From an uncultured Acidobacteriota bacterium (GTDB lineage Bacteria > Acidobacteriota > Terriglobia > UBA7540), in contig CALCEB010000175.1 in NCBI GenBank assembly GCA_937900045.1, forward strand, positions 1-18,062: DNA of 18,062 bases, written 5' to 3'. Under the pieces are notes generated by a model, which worked only from the letters and a program-made list of their open reading frames with translations, ran no database searches and was not told where the DNA came from. Shown one piece after another: positions 6,803 through 14,621 of this stretch. How positions within the stretch are numbered: position 1 is the stretch's first letter; each line of letters begins with the position of its first letter. Both the position numbers and the translations under genes were made by a program.

Positions 6803-7004
6803 TCTCCACCTCGCGTCGTCAGAGTCGAAACCGGACATGCTATCACCGTCAAAATTGAACAAGCAAGGCCGGATCGCGGAGGCAACGGAGACTCCCCATT
6901 TATGCGGCCCTGTGGAAAGCAGCCTTGCCGCTCAATGAACTTTCAACTAGAGGCCGTAAGCCCTTTACGTTGATACACTTACTTCGAAGGGCGCCTATTA
7001 AGGG

Positions 7005-7034
7005 TTGACCCTTATTTCAATAGAGAAGTAAAAT
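7005..7034 (+). promoter_or_regulatory. Candidate sigma70 promoter of the lytic transglycosylase
   Basis: TTGACC (7005-7010), an 18-bp spacer, and TAAAAT (7029-7034), about 65 bp before the TTG start at 7101. The rest of the 298-bp divergent spacer holds no other clear element; a second -10-like TATACT at 7060-7065 lacks a good -35. Confidence 0.45.
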
Positions 7035-7100
7035 TCAGTTTGTTTCAACGGGGGAAAGTTATACTGTCAAGCGAAATTCCTTGAAGCGGGAGCGGGTGTA

Positions 7101-8900
7101 TTGGGCAAGCTTAAAATCACGGTTCTGGTGTGTGTCGCGCTGGCCCTCAACGCCTGCCAGACGGCTCAAAAGGCAAAACCCGCTCCGCAACTTCCCTCTG
7201 CGGCCTGGGCGCCCGAACCCCTGCCCTTGCCAAAGTCCAGTCCAGCACTCGAAGCGATCACCCCTGGGCCCACTGACCTTGTGGGCGACCTCATCGACAA
7301 AGTGGAAGCCAAATACGCAGCCGGGCTGCGCGCCTACAGCGCGGGAAACCGCGAGGATGCCAAGGTTGATTTCGATCAGGCGCTCAGCATCCTGCTCGCT
7401 TCAAACATGGATATCCAGGACAATGACCGCCTGAGTGACGAATTTAACATGCTGGTGGACAACATCAACAGCATTGAGCTCTCCGCCATCCAGAATGGCG
7501 ATTTCCTGAGCGAACACCAATACGTTCCATCGCCCATTGAATCCTTTGCGGGCCTCACGTTTCCGGTCGATCCTAATGTCTCAAAGCGCGTGCAGGAGGA
7601 GATTCGTTCCATCCATTCCGACCTGCCTCTGGTTTCCAACGAATACGTGGACGGCGTGATCGCGTTTTTGCAGAAACACGGGCGGACTTACATGGATACG
7701 GTCCTAAGACGCGAAGGCGAATACAAGCCGCTGATCGAGTCCGCCTTGCGCAAGGAAGGCGTGCCGGAGGACTTGATTTATCTGGCTGCCGGCGAGAGCG
7801 CCTTCAATCCGTTTGCGATTTCAAATAAGGGAGCTAAAGGCATCTGGCAATTCATGTCGGGGACCGCTGCGCTTTACGGGTTGAAGAGAAACCAGTGGGT
7901 GGATGAGCGCGAAGACCCGGTGAAATCAACGATGGCTGCGGCCCGGCTCTTGAAGGAATTGCATGAGGAGTTCGGAGATTGGTTCCTGGCTATGGCCGCT
8001 TATGACAGCAACCCGATGACCGTGCAACGGGCTATCGCCAGAACCGGGTATGCGGATTATTGGGAGCTGCGCAAACTTCATGCTCTGCCCACGGAAACCC
8101 AAAACTATGTCCCCATTTTTCTGGCAACGGCGCTGATCGCAAAAGACCCCCAGGTTTATGGGTTCAGCGTTCCCCCGAACCCGCCTCTTGACCCGGAGAG
8201 GGTCGTTACTCCTTACCCCACGGATCTGCGGCTGGTGGCGGATATCATCGACTGTCCAGTTCAAAGGCTCGTGCAGTTGAATCCAAGCCTTCAGCGATGG
8301 ACCACCCCCGCCAATGACCCGAACTTCGTTTTGAATCTGCCGGCCGGAACCAAGACCGCTTACGAAGCCGGGATCGCCGCCGTGCCTGCGGACAAACGCA
8401 TGTGGTGGCGGGCACAAAAAGTCGAAGCGGGTGATACCCTTGCCAGCATTGCCCGGCGCTACCATGTTTCGCCCTACACTCTGGCTAAGGTCAACTCGCT
8501 TGGACCGGAAGATTCATTGACAACCGGAACCCATTTGGTGGTGCCACTTCCAGCCAGAAATCTCTACGCGTTGCAACGCGTCCATCCACGCTGGACCAAG
8601 CATGTCTATCATTATCGCGTCCGCCGTGGTGAAAGCGTCGAGCTAGTGGCAGACCGCTTTGATGTAACCTCCTACCAGATTCGCCGGTGGAATCATTTGC
8701 GAGGCTCGCGCATCCCGAGCGGCCGGACCCTTGTGATTTACAAGACGGCGCCCCAGTCTTCGATCCGCCGCCGGGTTGTGCATCGCAAGCGGCTCGCCCG
8801 GAAAGCAGCCCCGCGCCATCGTGCCGTTCGCAAACGCAAGAAAAAGAAAATGCGAGCGGCTTCTAAGAATCCAGCTCCGGCGGCCCAAGCGGCGCGCTAA
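7101..8900 (+). CDS. mltD: MltD-like membrane-bound lytic transglycosylase with two LysM domains
   Basis: A 599-residue lipoprotein. A signal sequence ends in the lipobox LNAC with Cys19, so the protein is anchored in a membrane, probably the outer one. Residues about 205-345 are the SLT domain, which cleaves peptidoglycan glycan strands to 1,6-anhydro products: Glu232 in AAGESAFNPFAISNKGAKG is the expected catalytic acid, followed by GIWQFMSGTAALYGL. The motif usually AYxxGPG is here AYDSNPM (300-306), lacking the glycines. Two LysM peptidoglycan-binding modules lie near 437-483 and 503-548, and the last 50 residues are strongly basic. The TTG start has GGGAG 8 bases upstream and gives an intact lipoprotein signal. 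Residues 60-120 look helical with no known domain. Confidence 0.9.
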   Translation: MGKLKITVLVCVALALNACQTAQKAKPAPQLPSAAWAPEPLPLPKSSPALEAITPGPTDLVGDLIDKVEAKYAAGLRAYSAGNREDAKVDFDQALSILLASNMDIQDNDRLSDEFNMLVDNINSIELSAIQNGDFLSEHQYVPSPIESFAGLTFPVDPNVSKRVQEEIRSIHSDLPLVSNEYVDGVIAFLQKHGRTYMDTVLRREGEYKPLIESALRKEGVPEDLIYLAAGESAFNPFAISNKGAKGIWQFMSGTAALYGLKRNQWVDEREDPVKSTMAAARLLKELHEEFGDWFLAMAAYDSNPMTVQRAIARTGYADYWELRKLHALPTETQNYVPIFLATALIAKDPQVYGFSVPPNPPLDPERVVTPYPTDLRLVADIIDCPVQRLVQLNPSLQRWTTPANDPNFVLNLPAGTKTAYEAGIAAVPADKRMWWRAQKVEAGDTLASIARRYHVSPYTLAKVNSLGPEDSLTTGTHLVVPLPARNLYALQRVHPRWTKHVYHYRVRRGESVELVADRFDVTSYQIRRWNHLRGSRIPSGRTLVIYKTAPQSSIRRRVVHRKRLARKAAPRHRAVRKRKKKKMRAASKNPAPAAQAAR

Positions 8901-9031
8901 CGGTGATCGTCACGATGCCAGAGTCCTTCTCTCAGGGTGCAATCGGCTAAGGCGTGTGTGGCAATGGTTGCTTCCCCATCATTTCCCCCTGCCCGGCAGG
9001 GTCCGGGCCGTTGGACAGTTCATTTTCAGAA

Positions 9032-9134
9032 AGTGGTACGGTTTTGCTGTAGAGCCGCTCTGTGAGCGGCGAAATTGTTGAAAAATCAAGACCGGCGGTC
9101 ATAGACGGCGCTACAGCAGCCAAACTGCGCTACT
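9032..9134. repeat. Cruciform repeat family B, copy 2
   Basis: About 103 bp. The left arm, from AGTGGTACGGTTTTGCTGTAG, and the right arm, CTACAGCAGCC..TGCGCTACT, are imperfect reverse complements. An internal hairpin is GCCGCTCTGTGAGCGGC. Organisation and spacing match copy 1 at 1607-1708. Confidence 0.75.
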
Positions 9135-9152
9135 GCCCTTTCTCGATAAGTC

Positions 9153-9179
9153 TTGACATCGGGGATGGGCTAGTATAAA
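9153..9179 (+). promoter_or_regulatory. Candidate strong promoter of the acidic/basic protein gene
   Basis: Perfect TTGACA (9153-9158), a 15-bp spacer and TATAAA (9174-9179); ATAAAT one base later gives a 16-bp spacer. It lies 95 bp before the start codon, which also has a near-perfect AGGAGG, suggesting high expression. Confidence 0.5.
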
Positions 9180-9273
9180 TCTGCCTTCATTGACACGATG
9201 ACATCTTGAAATCGTTGTTGACGTTGGTCCAGACGGCAAGAATGAGAGGAATCACCAAATCCAGGAGGGTTCT

Positions 9274-9723
9274 ATGGTGTTTGAAAAAGAAGATAAGCCG
9301 GGCGACGAAATAGAAGATTTCGGAGAAGAGCTCTCCTCCAACTACCGCGAGGAAGAGGACGAGGCCGAAGAAGGGATTGAGGAGGAAGACGAGGGATCTA
9401 TCGAGGAAGAAGTAGCCTTCGAAGTCCATGAAGAGGTGATCCCGGGTCAACCCGCGCCCGCTCCCGAGCCAGCGCAAGCTGAAACGCCTGTTGCCAAGCC
9501 TCCGGCCGAAAAGAAAAAGGCGGCTCCGGCGCGAAAACCCGCGAAACCGGCAGCAAAAGCCAAGAAAAAGGCAGCCCCGCCTAAAGCCAAGAAGAAAGCA
9601 ATGGCGACGAGGGCAATCTCTGCCAAGAAAACGCCCATGAAGTCAGCAAAAAAGAAACCGGCCAAGAAAAAGGCGGCGCCCCGAAAGAAGGCGGCGCCTA
9701 AGAAGAAAGCCCGGCGGCGGTAA
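9274..9723 (+). CDS. Histone H1-like Lys/Ala/Pro-rich protein with acidic N-terminus
   Basis: A 149-residue protein of two opposite halves. Residues 1-55 are very acidic (EEEDEAEEGIEEEDEG). After a Pro/Ala hinge, residues 75-149 are Lys/Ala/Pro-rich with PAKK, AAPKKK and KKKAA repeats, ending KKKARRR. The basic half resembles the tail of histone H1 and of bacterial H1-like proteins (Hc1/AlgP type), which bind and condense DNA. The acidic part could mask it or bind other basic proteins; that is inference. AGGAGG lies 5 bases before the ATG, and a good promoter lies upstream. Low complexity prevents a firm family call. It could instead bind RNA or ribosomes. Confidence 0.75.
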   Translation: MVFEKEDKPGDEIEDFGEELSSNYREEEDEAEEGIEEEDEGSIEEEVAFEVHEEVIPGQPAPAPEPAQAETPVAKPPAEKKKAAPARKPAKPAAKAKKKAAPPKAKKKAMATRAISAKKTPMKSAKKKPAKKKAAPRKKAAPKKKARRR

Positions 9724-9834
9724 TGCCAAGGCAGACTGAATTCCCGAGCTGCTAAGGGCAGCGGCGGCTAGGGAGAGTTCGTTGAAACCTGAAGCAGCAA
9801 TCGGGGGACGTGAAAGCCGCTAATCAAGAAGACG

Positions 9835-10734
9835 ATGCCTCCTAACTCTTACGCGGCCGCTGCGCCCAAGGCGGTGGCAATTGACCCGCCGGAAAAACTC
9901 GCTGCGGACAGGGTGGCAGATGTCCCACTTCTTCGCGCCACGGAATTTGTCCGGCCTATGCGGGGAGGATCGCAACCCGCACTGCTCCGTTGCGATAGCG
10001 GCGCCTATTATGTGGTGAAGTTCCGCGCCAATCCTCAACATGTGCGGGTTCTAGCCAATGAAATGTTTGCCGCCCGGCTTGCCGCCTTGATTGGCCTGCC
10101 GGTCGCGGAGCCTGCCTTCATCGAGGTCCCCGGGGCCATTGCGGTTTACGGCCCGGAGTCAAACCCTCATGCCTTGCCGGGCTCATTCCCCCTTTCACGA
10201 ACCGGTTTGGAATTCGGCTCACGTTTTCCCGGTAACCCTCAAACCACACTGGTTGTAGATTTTCTGCCGGACCGTCTGTTGCGTCAGGTCAGCAATCTCC
10301 AACCTGCTTTCCTTGGCGCCCTGGCTTTCGATAAGTGGACCTGCAACTGCGACGGGCGGCAAATGATCTTCCACAAGGACACGGACCGGAAGACGCTGGG
10401 ATATTCCGCCATGCTGATCGACCAGGGCTTCTGCTTTAACGACGGAGAATGGAGATTTTTTGATGTCCCCTTGCGCGGGATTTATCCGCGCCGCCTGGTT
10501 TACGAAACGGTGCGAGGTCTCAGGTCGTTCGAGCCTTATGTTTCCAGCATTGAGAACTTGACGCTGGAGCAGTTGCGGGCATGCGCCAGCGGTATTCCCA
10601 AAGACTGGTGTGGAGAGGAACCACAACAGTTGAATGAGGTGATTGAAGTCTTGCACTCCCGGCGGCTGATGGTGCGGCAGGCGATTATCGAAGCGCGGGA
10701 TTGCGGTCTCGATCCGTTCCCGAACTGGCGTTAA
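9835..10734 (+). CDS. HipA-like kinase
   Basis: A 299-residue protein matching the stand-alone HipA-like kinase family. Visible kinase landmarks are a nucleotide-binding start RPMRGGSQPALLRC, Lys62 in YYVVKF, Glu76 in NEMFAARLAALIGLPV, a catalytic loop FDKWTCNCDGRQ with Asp166, Asn171 and Asp173, and Asp196 in MLIDQGFCF as the metal-binding aspartate. Key catalytic positions therefore look intact. HipA proper phosphorylates glutamyl-tRNA synthetase; the target of this shorter family is unknown. No HipB-like DNA-binding antitoxin is adjacent. Instead a DUF3037 gene starts 46 bp downstream, a pairing known from other genomes. The start has a weak ribosome site, and the first 30 residues are not clearly conserved. 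Confidence 0.8.
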   Translation: MPPNSYAAAAPKAVAIDPPEKLAADRVADVPLLRATEFVRPMRGGSQPALLRCDSGAYYVVKFRANPQHVRVLANEMFAARLAALIGLPVAEPAFIEVPGAIAVYGPESNPHALPGSFPLSRTGLEFGSRFPGNPQTTLVVDFLPDRLLRQVSNLQPAFLGALAFDKWTCNCDGRQMIFHKDTDRKTLGYSAMLIDQGFCFNDGEWRFFDVPLRGIYPRRLVYETVRGLRSFEPYVSSIENLTLEQLRACASGIPKDWCGEEPQQLNEVIEVLHSRRLMVRQAIIEARDCGLDPFPNWR

Positions 10735-10780
10735 GAACTCCGGGATGTTTCGTGTTCGTCTCTGGAATTCCGGAAATCCG

Positions 10781-11566
10781 ATGAGTCCTCGAAGAAAGTG
10801 CTCCTATTTCCTGGTTCGTTACGTGCCCGATTCGGCGCGCGAGGAGTCCATCAATATCGGCCTGCTGCTCTACAGTCCGGAGGAGCGATACCTGGGTTGC
10901 ATCTTCACGAATGATTTGGCCCGAGTAAAGCGGTTCCACGCCCAAGCTGACCTGAGATTGCTGCGCGGTCTGCAGGAGTACTTCGAGACAGAGATTGACG
11001 GGCATGAAGATCATCTGGACGAATATCTCAAGCTCTTGCAGAACTCCCTTTCCAATTTGATTCAGATCACGGAACCTCGCCCGTGCTTCCTGGAGGACCC
11101 TCAAACTCAGATTGAGGACCTTTTCTTCCGCTATGCCGGGTCGCCATCTTCGAAGCCGCTTCTCGAAGAAACCCGGCTCCGGATTAAGCAACGGCTGAAC
11201 TCAGCTTTCCAGAATGCGGGTGTGTGGGAGCGGATCGAAAAACGCATTCCCGCCAGCCGCTGGACTCGGCCCGGCGACCCGTTCACCTTCGACTTTGGCT
11301 ACCAGCCGAATGGCGTAATTCAACTGATTCATGCGCTTTCGCTGCGGCGGGATATGCAACTCGCCAAGAGCCTGGTCTATACGCTCGACCGGGTGAGAAA
11401 GGCCGAACCCGCGCGCTTAACCGCCGTGGTCGAATCCGATGGGGGAGAAGGAGACTCGGCAGCAAAAGCGGCCCAAGGCATCCTGGAAGAAGCCGGCGTT
11501 GTCATCCAGCCGCTGGCCGGAATTCTGCCGTTCGTTGAAAGAGTGGCGCAGGAGCTGAGGCTTTAA
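10781..11566 (+). CDS. DUF3037-family protein
   Basis: A 261-residue protein. The N-terminus CSYFLVRYVPDSAREESINIGLLLYSPEE is the hallmark of DUF3037: a YxxxRYxPD motif followed by xNIGxLL. The rest is largely helical with no catalytic motif that can be named. It follows the HipA-like kinase at 46 bp in the same direction and is probably co-transcribed, so it may be a regulator, substrate or partner of that kinase. An in-frame ATG at 10745 would add 12 residues; 10781 is preferred because the conserved motif then begins near residue 8. The function is unknown. The gene converges on the E2 gene. Confidence 0.8.
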   Translation: MSPRRKCSYFLVRYVPDSAREESINIGLLLYSPEERYLGCIFTNDLARVKRFHAQADLRLLRGLQEYFETEIDGHEDHLDEYLKLLQNSLSNLIQITEPRPCFLEDPQTQIEDLFFRYAGSPSSKPLLEETRLRIKQRLNSAFQNAGVWERIEKRIPASRWTRPGDPFTFDFGYQPNGVIQLIHALSLRRDMQLAKSLVYTLDRVRKAEPARLTAVVESDGGEGDSAAKAAQGILEEAGVVIQPLAGILPFVERVAQELRL

Positions 11567-11634
11567 CCCGAATTTCTCACCACCGAGAATGGAAGGGTGC
11601 ATACCCCCTCGACGCTGTGCTGCGCCACGCCGCG

Positions 11635-12969
11635 TCAGAGCACGGACTCCTCCCAATTCTCCAGCCCTTTCTTAATGTGCCCCATGAATTGATCGGCCAC
11701 CGCCCCGTCCAGGACACGATGGTCGAAGGAAAGTGAAAGATAAACCATGGGGCGGATAGCGATGGCGTCATTGCGGACCACGGGGCGCCTTTCAATGGTC
11801 CCGACACCCATGATCGCAACCTGCGGTTGGTTGATGATGGGCGTGCCAAACAGACTGCCGAAGATTCCCGGATTGGTAATGGTGAAAGTGCCGCCTTGCA
11901 CGTCATCCACGCTCAGGCGCTTGCTGCGCGCCCGTTCGGCGAGATCGCGGACCGCCCGCGAGATTCCCAGAAAGTTCTTCTCATCGGCGTGCTTGACCAC
12001 CGGAACAATCAAGCCGGTTTCGAGCGCAACTGCTACTCCTATGTTAATATCTCTCTTATAAACAATATTCTCCCCGTCCAGCGAAGAATTGGCGAGGGGA
12101 AACTGCTTCAATGCCTGCACCGCAGCGCGCACAAAGAACGGAGTGTAGGTGAGCTTGATGCCGTTGCGGCGCTCAAATTCAGCGGCATTTTGGCCAATCA
12201 CTTCGACCACATGGGTCATCTCAACTTCGAAAACCGTGGCCACGTGCGCAGAGGTCCTCTTGCTCATCACCATATGCTCGGCGATTTGCCTCCGCATGGC
12301 CGTCATCGGAACCACCTGAGTAGGCTCCGTGAAAGCGATGGGCGGCGCAGGCGGAACTTGAGGTCCGGGCGGAGCGACTGGGCCGGGTCGGGTTACCGGC
12401 GGAGGCGTTTGAATGGCCGCTGGGCCCGCGGTGGGCGCAGCGGGGCGCACGGCTGACGGCTGAGCCAAGTAGGCAAGAATATCTTTCTTGCTGATCCGTC
12501 CTCCCAGGCCCGTGCCCGTCACTCGCGCCAGATCGACGCGATGCTCGCGCGCAATCTTGCGGACTAATGGGGAGGAGCGAATCTTCTGCCCGGCGGGTCT
12601 CACCGGCTCTTGGCCAGCGGCCGCGGCGGGATGGGCTGTGCGAGCTTGCGAAACCGCAGCCGCTGACGGTTCAACATCCGCTGGCCGTTTCTCTTCAGTC
12701 TGTGCCGGAGGCGGTGCTGCTGCCGAAGCCCCGTCGCCGTCGATTTCCGCGACGACGATATTCACGGCCACAATTTCGTTTTCCTTGAACAGGATTTTCG
12801 TCAACACTCCCGAAGCGGGCGAAGGAATTTCCGCATCCACTTTATCCGTGGAAATTTCGAACAGGGGCTCGTCGCGCTCCACGCGATCGCCCACTTTCTT
12901 AATCCATCGAGTGATGGTTCCTTCGGCGATACTCTCACCCATTTGGGGCATGACGACGTTAGTAGGCAT
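11635..12969 (-). CDS. 2-oxoacid dehydrogenase E2 (dihydrolipoyl acyltransferase)
   Basis: A 444-residue E2 subunit that transfers the acyl group from E1 to CoA on a lipoyl arm. Domains in order are a single lipoyl domain (1-80) with lipoyl Lys43 in STDKVDAE, a Pro/Ala linker, the E3/E1-binding domain (130-168, SSPLVRKIAREHRVDL..GGRISKKDIL), a second Pro-rich linker, and the catalytic domain (about 215-444) with His417 and Asp421 in SFDHRVLDG. It is closer to branched-chain/2-oxoglutarate E2s than to multi-lipoyl pyruvate E2s, but the substrate is not settled. The start at 12969 has GGGGGAGAG upstream; the longer frame to 12999 runs into a heptamer repeat. It is the last gene of the minus-strand operon. 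Confidence 0.92.
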   Translation of the reverse strand: MPTNVVMPQMGESIAEGTITRWIKKVGDRVERDEPLFEISTDKVDAEIPSPASGVLTKILFKENEIVAVNIVVAEIDGDGASAAAPPPAQTEEKRPADVEPSAAAVSQARTAHPAAAAGQEPVRPAGQKIRSSPLVRKIAREHRVDLARVTGTGLGGRISKKDILAYLAQPSAVRPAAPTAGPAAIQTPPPVTRPGPVAPPGPQVPPAPPIAFTEPTQVVPMTAMRRQIAEHMVMSKRTSAHVATVFEVEMTHVVEVIGQNAAEFERRNGIKLTYTPFFVRAAVQALKQFPLANSSLDGENIVYKRDINIGVAVALETGLIVPVVKHADEKNFLGISRAVRDLAERARSKRLSVDDVQGGTFTITNPGIFGSLFGTPIINQPQVAIMGVGTIERRPVVRNDAIAIRPMVYLSLSFDHRVLDGAVADQFMGHIKKGLENWEESVL

Positions 12970-12991
12970 GAATCTCTCTCCCCCACGGAGA

Positions 12992-13019
12992 AGTCGCAAG
13001 TGGTGAGTGGCAAGTGGAA
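12992..13019. repeat. Heptamer array, left side of the four-helix-bundle gene
   Basis: Four 7-bp units on the plus strand: AGTCGCA, AGTGGTG, AGTGGCA, AGTGGAA. It is inverted relative to the array at 13503-13530. Confidence 0.8.
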
Positions 13020-13038
13020 AGCCGGCGGCAGCGCATTG

Positions 13039-13440
13039 TCAGTCGTTCACCTCGAGCTTTCGTCGAAGCGAATCGAGCATTTTGCTCAACCCGGTCATCA
13101 GATCCGTGATTTCTTGAGTGTCCGCGCGGGTGCAGTATCCCAACTCAACACCAAGAATGACCTGCGTTTCCAATTCTGCAACAGATCCCTCTGAATGGGA
13201 AAGGAACTGAATAAACTTCTTCCGCGTGTGACGCGCCTGGCCTTCCGCGATATTAGAAGGGATCGAAACGGCAGCACGCCGCATCTGGGACACAAGTCCG
13301 AACTTCTCCGTCTCTGGAAAAGTTTGAGTTAGCTGATAAATTCCCTTCACAAGCGTCATACCCTTCTGCCAAACAAGCAAATCTTTGTAGCTTCTAACAT
13401 TCTTCTTGCCGTTTGTAGCCCTCTGCTCTCCCACCTGCAT
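13039..13440 (-). CDS. Four-helix-bundle protein (IVP/S23 family)
   Basis: A 133-residue protein of the family first known from intervening sequences in 23S rRNA genes and related to the Avd accessory protein of diversity-generating retroelements. Hallmarks are SYKDLLVWQKGMTL (17-30), MRRAAVSIPSNIAEG (53-67) and the SVAELETQ helix (86-93), followed by a long last helix. Relatives form barrel-like homopentamers of four-helix subunits and may bind nucleic acid; the cellular role is unknown. ATG at 13440 is chosen; TTG at 13461 is in frame. It lies in the middle of a dehydrogenase operon with which it has no known functional link, looks less GC-rich than its neighbours, and is enclosed by inverted heptamer arrays. 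Confidence 0.87.
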   Translation of the reverse strand: MQVGEQRATNGKKNVRSYKDLLVWQKGMTLVKGIYQLTQTFPETEKFGLVSQMRRAAVSIPSNIAEGQARHTRKKFIQFLSHSEGSVAELETQVILGVELGYCTRADTQEITDLMTGLSKMLDSLRRKLEVND

Positions 13441-13502
13441 TTTAAACTCATCCTCTGTCAACGATTTCTATCCCTGCTACTTTCAACCCGCCGCCTCTTG
13501 CT

Positions 13503-13530
13503 TGCTACTTGCCACTAACCACTCGCCACT
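13503..13530. repeat. Heptamer array, right side of the four-helix-bundle gene
   Basis: Read on the minus strand, four 7-bp units: AGTGGCG, AGTGGTT, AGTGGCA, AGTAGCA. The array begins only a few bases after the E1-beta stop codon (13533-13535). Confidence 0.8.
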
Positions 13531-13532
13531 TC

Positions 13533-14507
13533 TCAATAGGCCGCGAGTTTGCGCGCCGCATTTACCACCTTCTCAGCATTGGGCAGGAAATATTCCTCCA
13601 GCGGCGGCGAAAAAGGCACCGGAGTATCTGGCGCCGTGACGCGCACAATGGGCCCATCCAGATCGTCGAAGGCCTTTTCGGAAATCACCGCCGCGAGCTC
13701 CCCCGCCATTCCACCGATGCGCGTGTCCTCGTGAAGCAGAATCACCTTACTACACTTCCGAACGCTGGCCAGCACCGCTTCCTCGTCGTAGGGAAGCAGC
13801 GAGCGGAGGTCCACCACCTCCACGGAGACTCCTTCCTTTTCCATCTCTGCGGCGGCATCGAGCGCCGTCCACACCATTGCGCCATAAGTGATAATAGCAA
13901 GGTCCGTCCCTTCGCGGCGCACGGCGGCTTTGCCGATGGGAACGATGTAGTCTTCCTCCGGAACCTCGTCTTTGATGCGCCGGTAAAGGAACTTGTGCTC
14001 ATAGAAGATCACCGGGTTATCGTCCCGGATGGCGGCCTTGATCAATCCTTTAGCGTCGTAAGCCGTGGCCGGAACCACCACTTTCAGTCCCGGCGTGTGT
14101 ACAAACCACATTTCATTCGACTGCGAGTGGTAAGGTCCGCCGTGAACGCCCGCGCCCGAAGGGCCGCGGATCACCATAGGCACTTTTGCGCCCCAACGGT
14201 AATGAATCTTAGCGGCCATGTTGACGATTTGGTCAAATCCGCAGGCGATGAAATCCATGAATTGCATTTCCACCACCGGCCGCAATCCCATCAACGCTGA
14301 ACCCACGGCCGCGCCCACAATGGCGGATTCTGAAATGGGCGTATCAATCACGCGTTCGGCGCCAAACTTCTCAAGCATTCCCGCCGTCACCTTGAACGCC
14401 CCGCCGTATTCGGCAATGTCTTCGCCGATCAGGAAGACAGCCGCATCTCGCTCCATCTCTTCCCAAATGCCTTGTTTAATGGCTTCCAGATGAGTCAAGA
14501 CCGGCAT
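13533..14507 (-). CDS. 2-oxoacid dehydrogenase E1 subunit beta
   Basis: A 324-residue E1-beta subunit. With E1-alpha it forms the thiamine-diphosphate enzyme that decarboxylates a 2-oxoacid and acylates E2. Visible features are IGEDIAEYGGAFKVT, DTPISESAIVG with the expected cofactor-activating Glu60, MQFMDFI, RGPSGAGVHGGPYHSQS (conserved His127), and the C-terminal transketolase domain from VRREGTDLAIITYG. The ATG at 14507 has GGAGG 5 bases upstream; a TTG start at 14537 is possible but less likely. Length is normal. It lies downstream of two E1-alpha genes and, but for the four-helix-bundle cassette, next to E2. The stop codon borders the heptamer array. Confidence 0.93.
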   Translation of the reverse strand: MPVLTHLEAIKQGIWEEMERDAAVFLIGEDIAEYGGAFKVTAGMLEKFGAERVIDTPISESAIVGAAVGSALMGLRPVVEMQFMDFIACGFDQIVNMAAKIHYRWGAKVPMVIRGPSGAGVHGGPYHSQSNEMWFVHTPGLKVVVPATAYDAKGLIKAAIRDDNPVIFYEHKFLYRRIKDEVPEEDYIVPIGKAAVRREGTDLAIITYGAMVWTALDAAAEMEKEGVSVEVVDLRSLLPYDEEAVLASVRKCSKVILLHEDTRIGGMAGELAAVISEKAFDDLDGPIVRVTAPDTPVPFSPPLEEYFLPNAEKVVNAARKLAAY

Positions 14508-14621
14508 CCATTCCTCCAAGCTATCGGCTTTCAGCAATCAGCATGAACTCACGACGGGAAGGGGTCTCCCCGGCTCCACCATTTTCCGGCTTTCAAAGCA
14601 CCCCGCCACCGTTTGCCGCAT

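Larger units (their letters stand above)
8901..9273. other. Gene-free spacer with repeat and promoter
   Basis: 373 bp without a credible gene. It contains a family B cruciform (9032-9134) and a strong promoter (9153-9179) for the next gene. No obvious intrinsic terminator follows the transglycosylase gene. Confidence 0.6.
12988..13534. mobile_element. Candidate inserted cassette: four-helix-bundle gene between inverted heptamer arrays
   Basis: The four-helix-bundle gene is bracketed by an imperfect terminal inverted repeat. The first 30 bp from 12988 and the reverse complement from 13534 agree at 26 positions, both starting GAGAAGT. Each end is built of 7-bp units. The block sits exactly between the E1-beta stop codon and the E2 ribosome site, which would otherwise be close neighbours. 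No transposase is inside, and no clear target-site duplication is visible. Mobility is inferred, not shown. Confidence 0.5.

Noticed and set aside
6803..6862. Longer SDR starting at TTG 6862 or ATG 6838
   Set aside because: The added residues are not part of the SDR fold, and the best ribosome site belongs to the ATG at 6802.
11827..12456. Open frame opposite E2
   Set aside because: It is antisense to the conserved catalytic domain of E2, with no recognisable domain or ribosome site.
13039..13440. Diversity-generating retroelement, because Avd is related to this four-helix-bundle family
   Set aside because: No reverse transcriptase and no template/variable repeat pair is present in the window.
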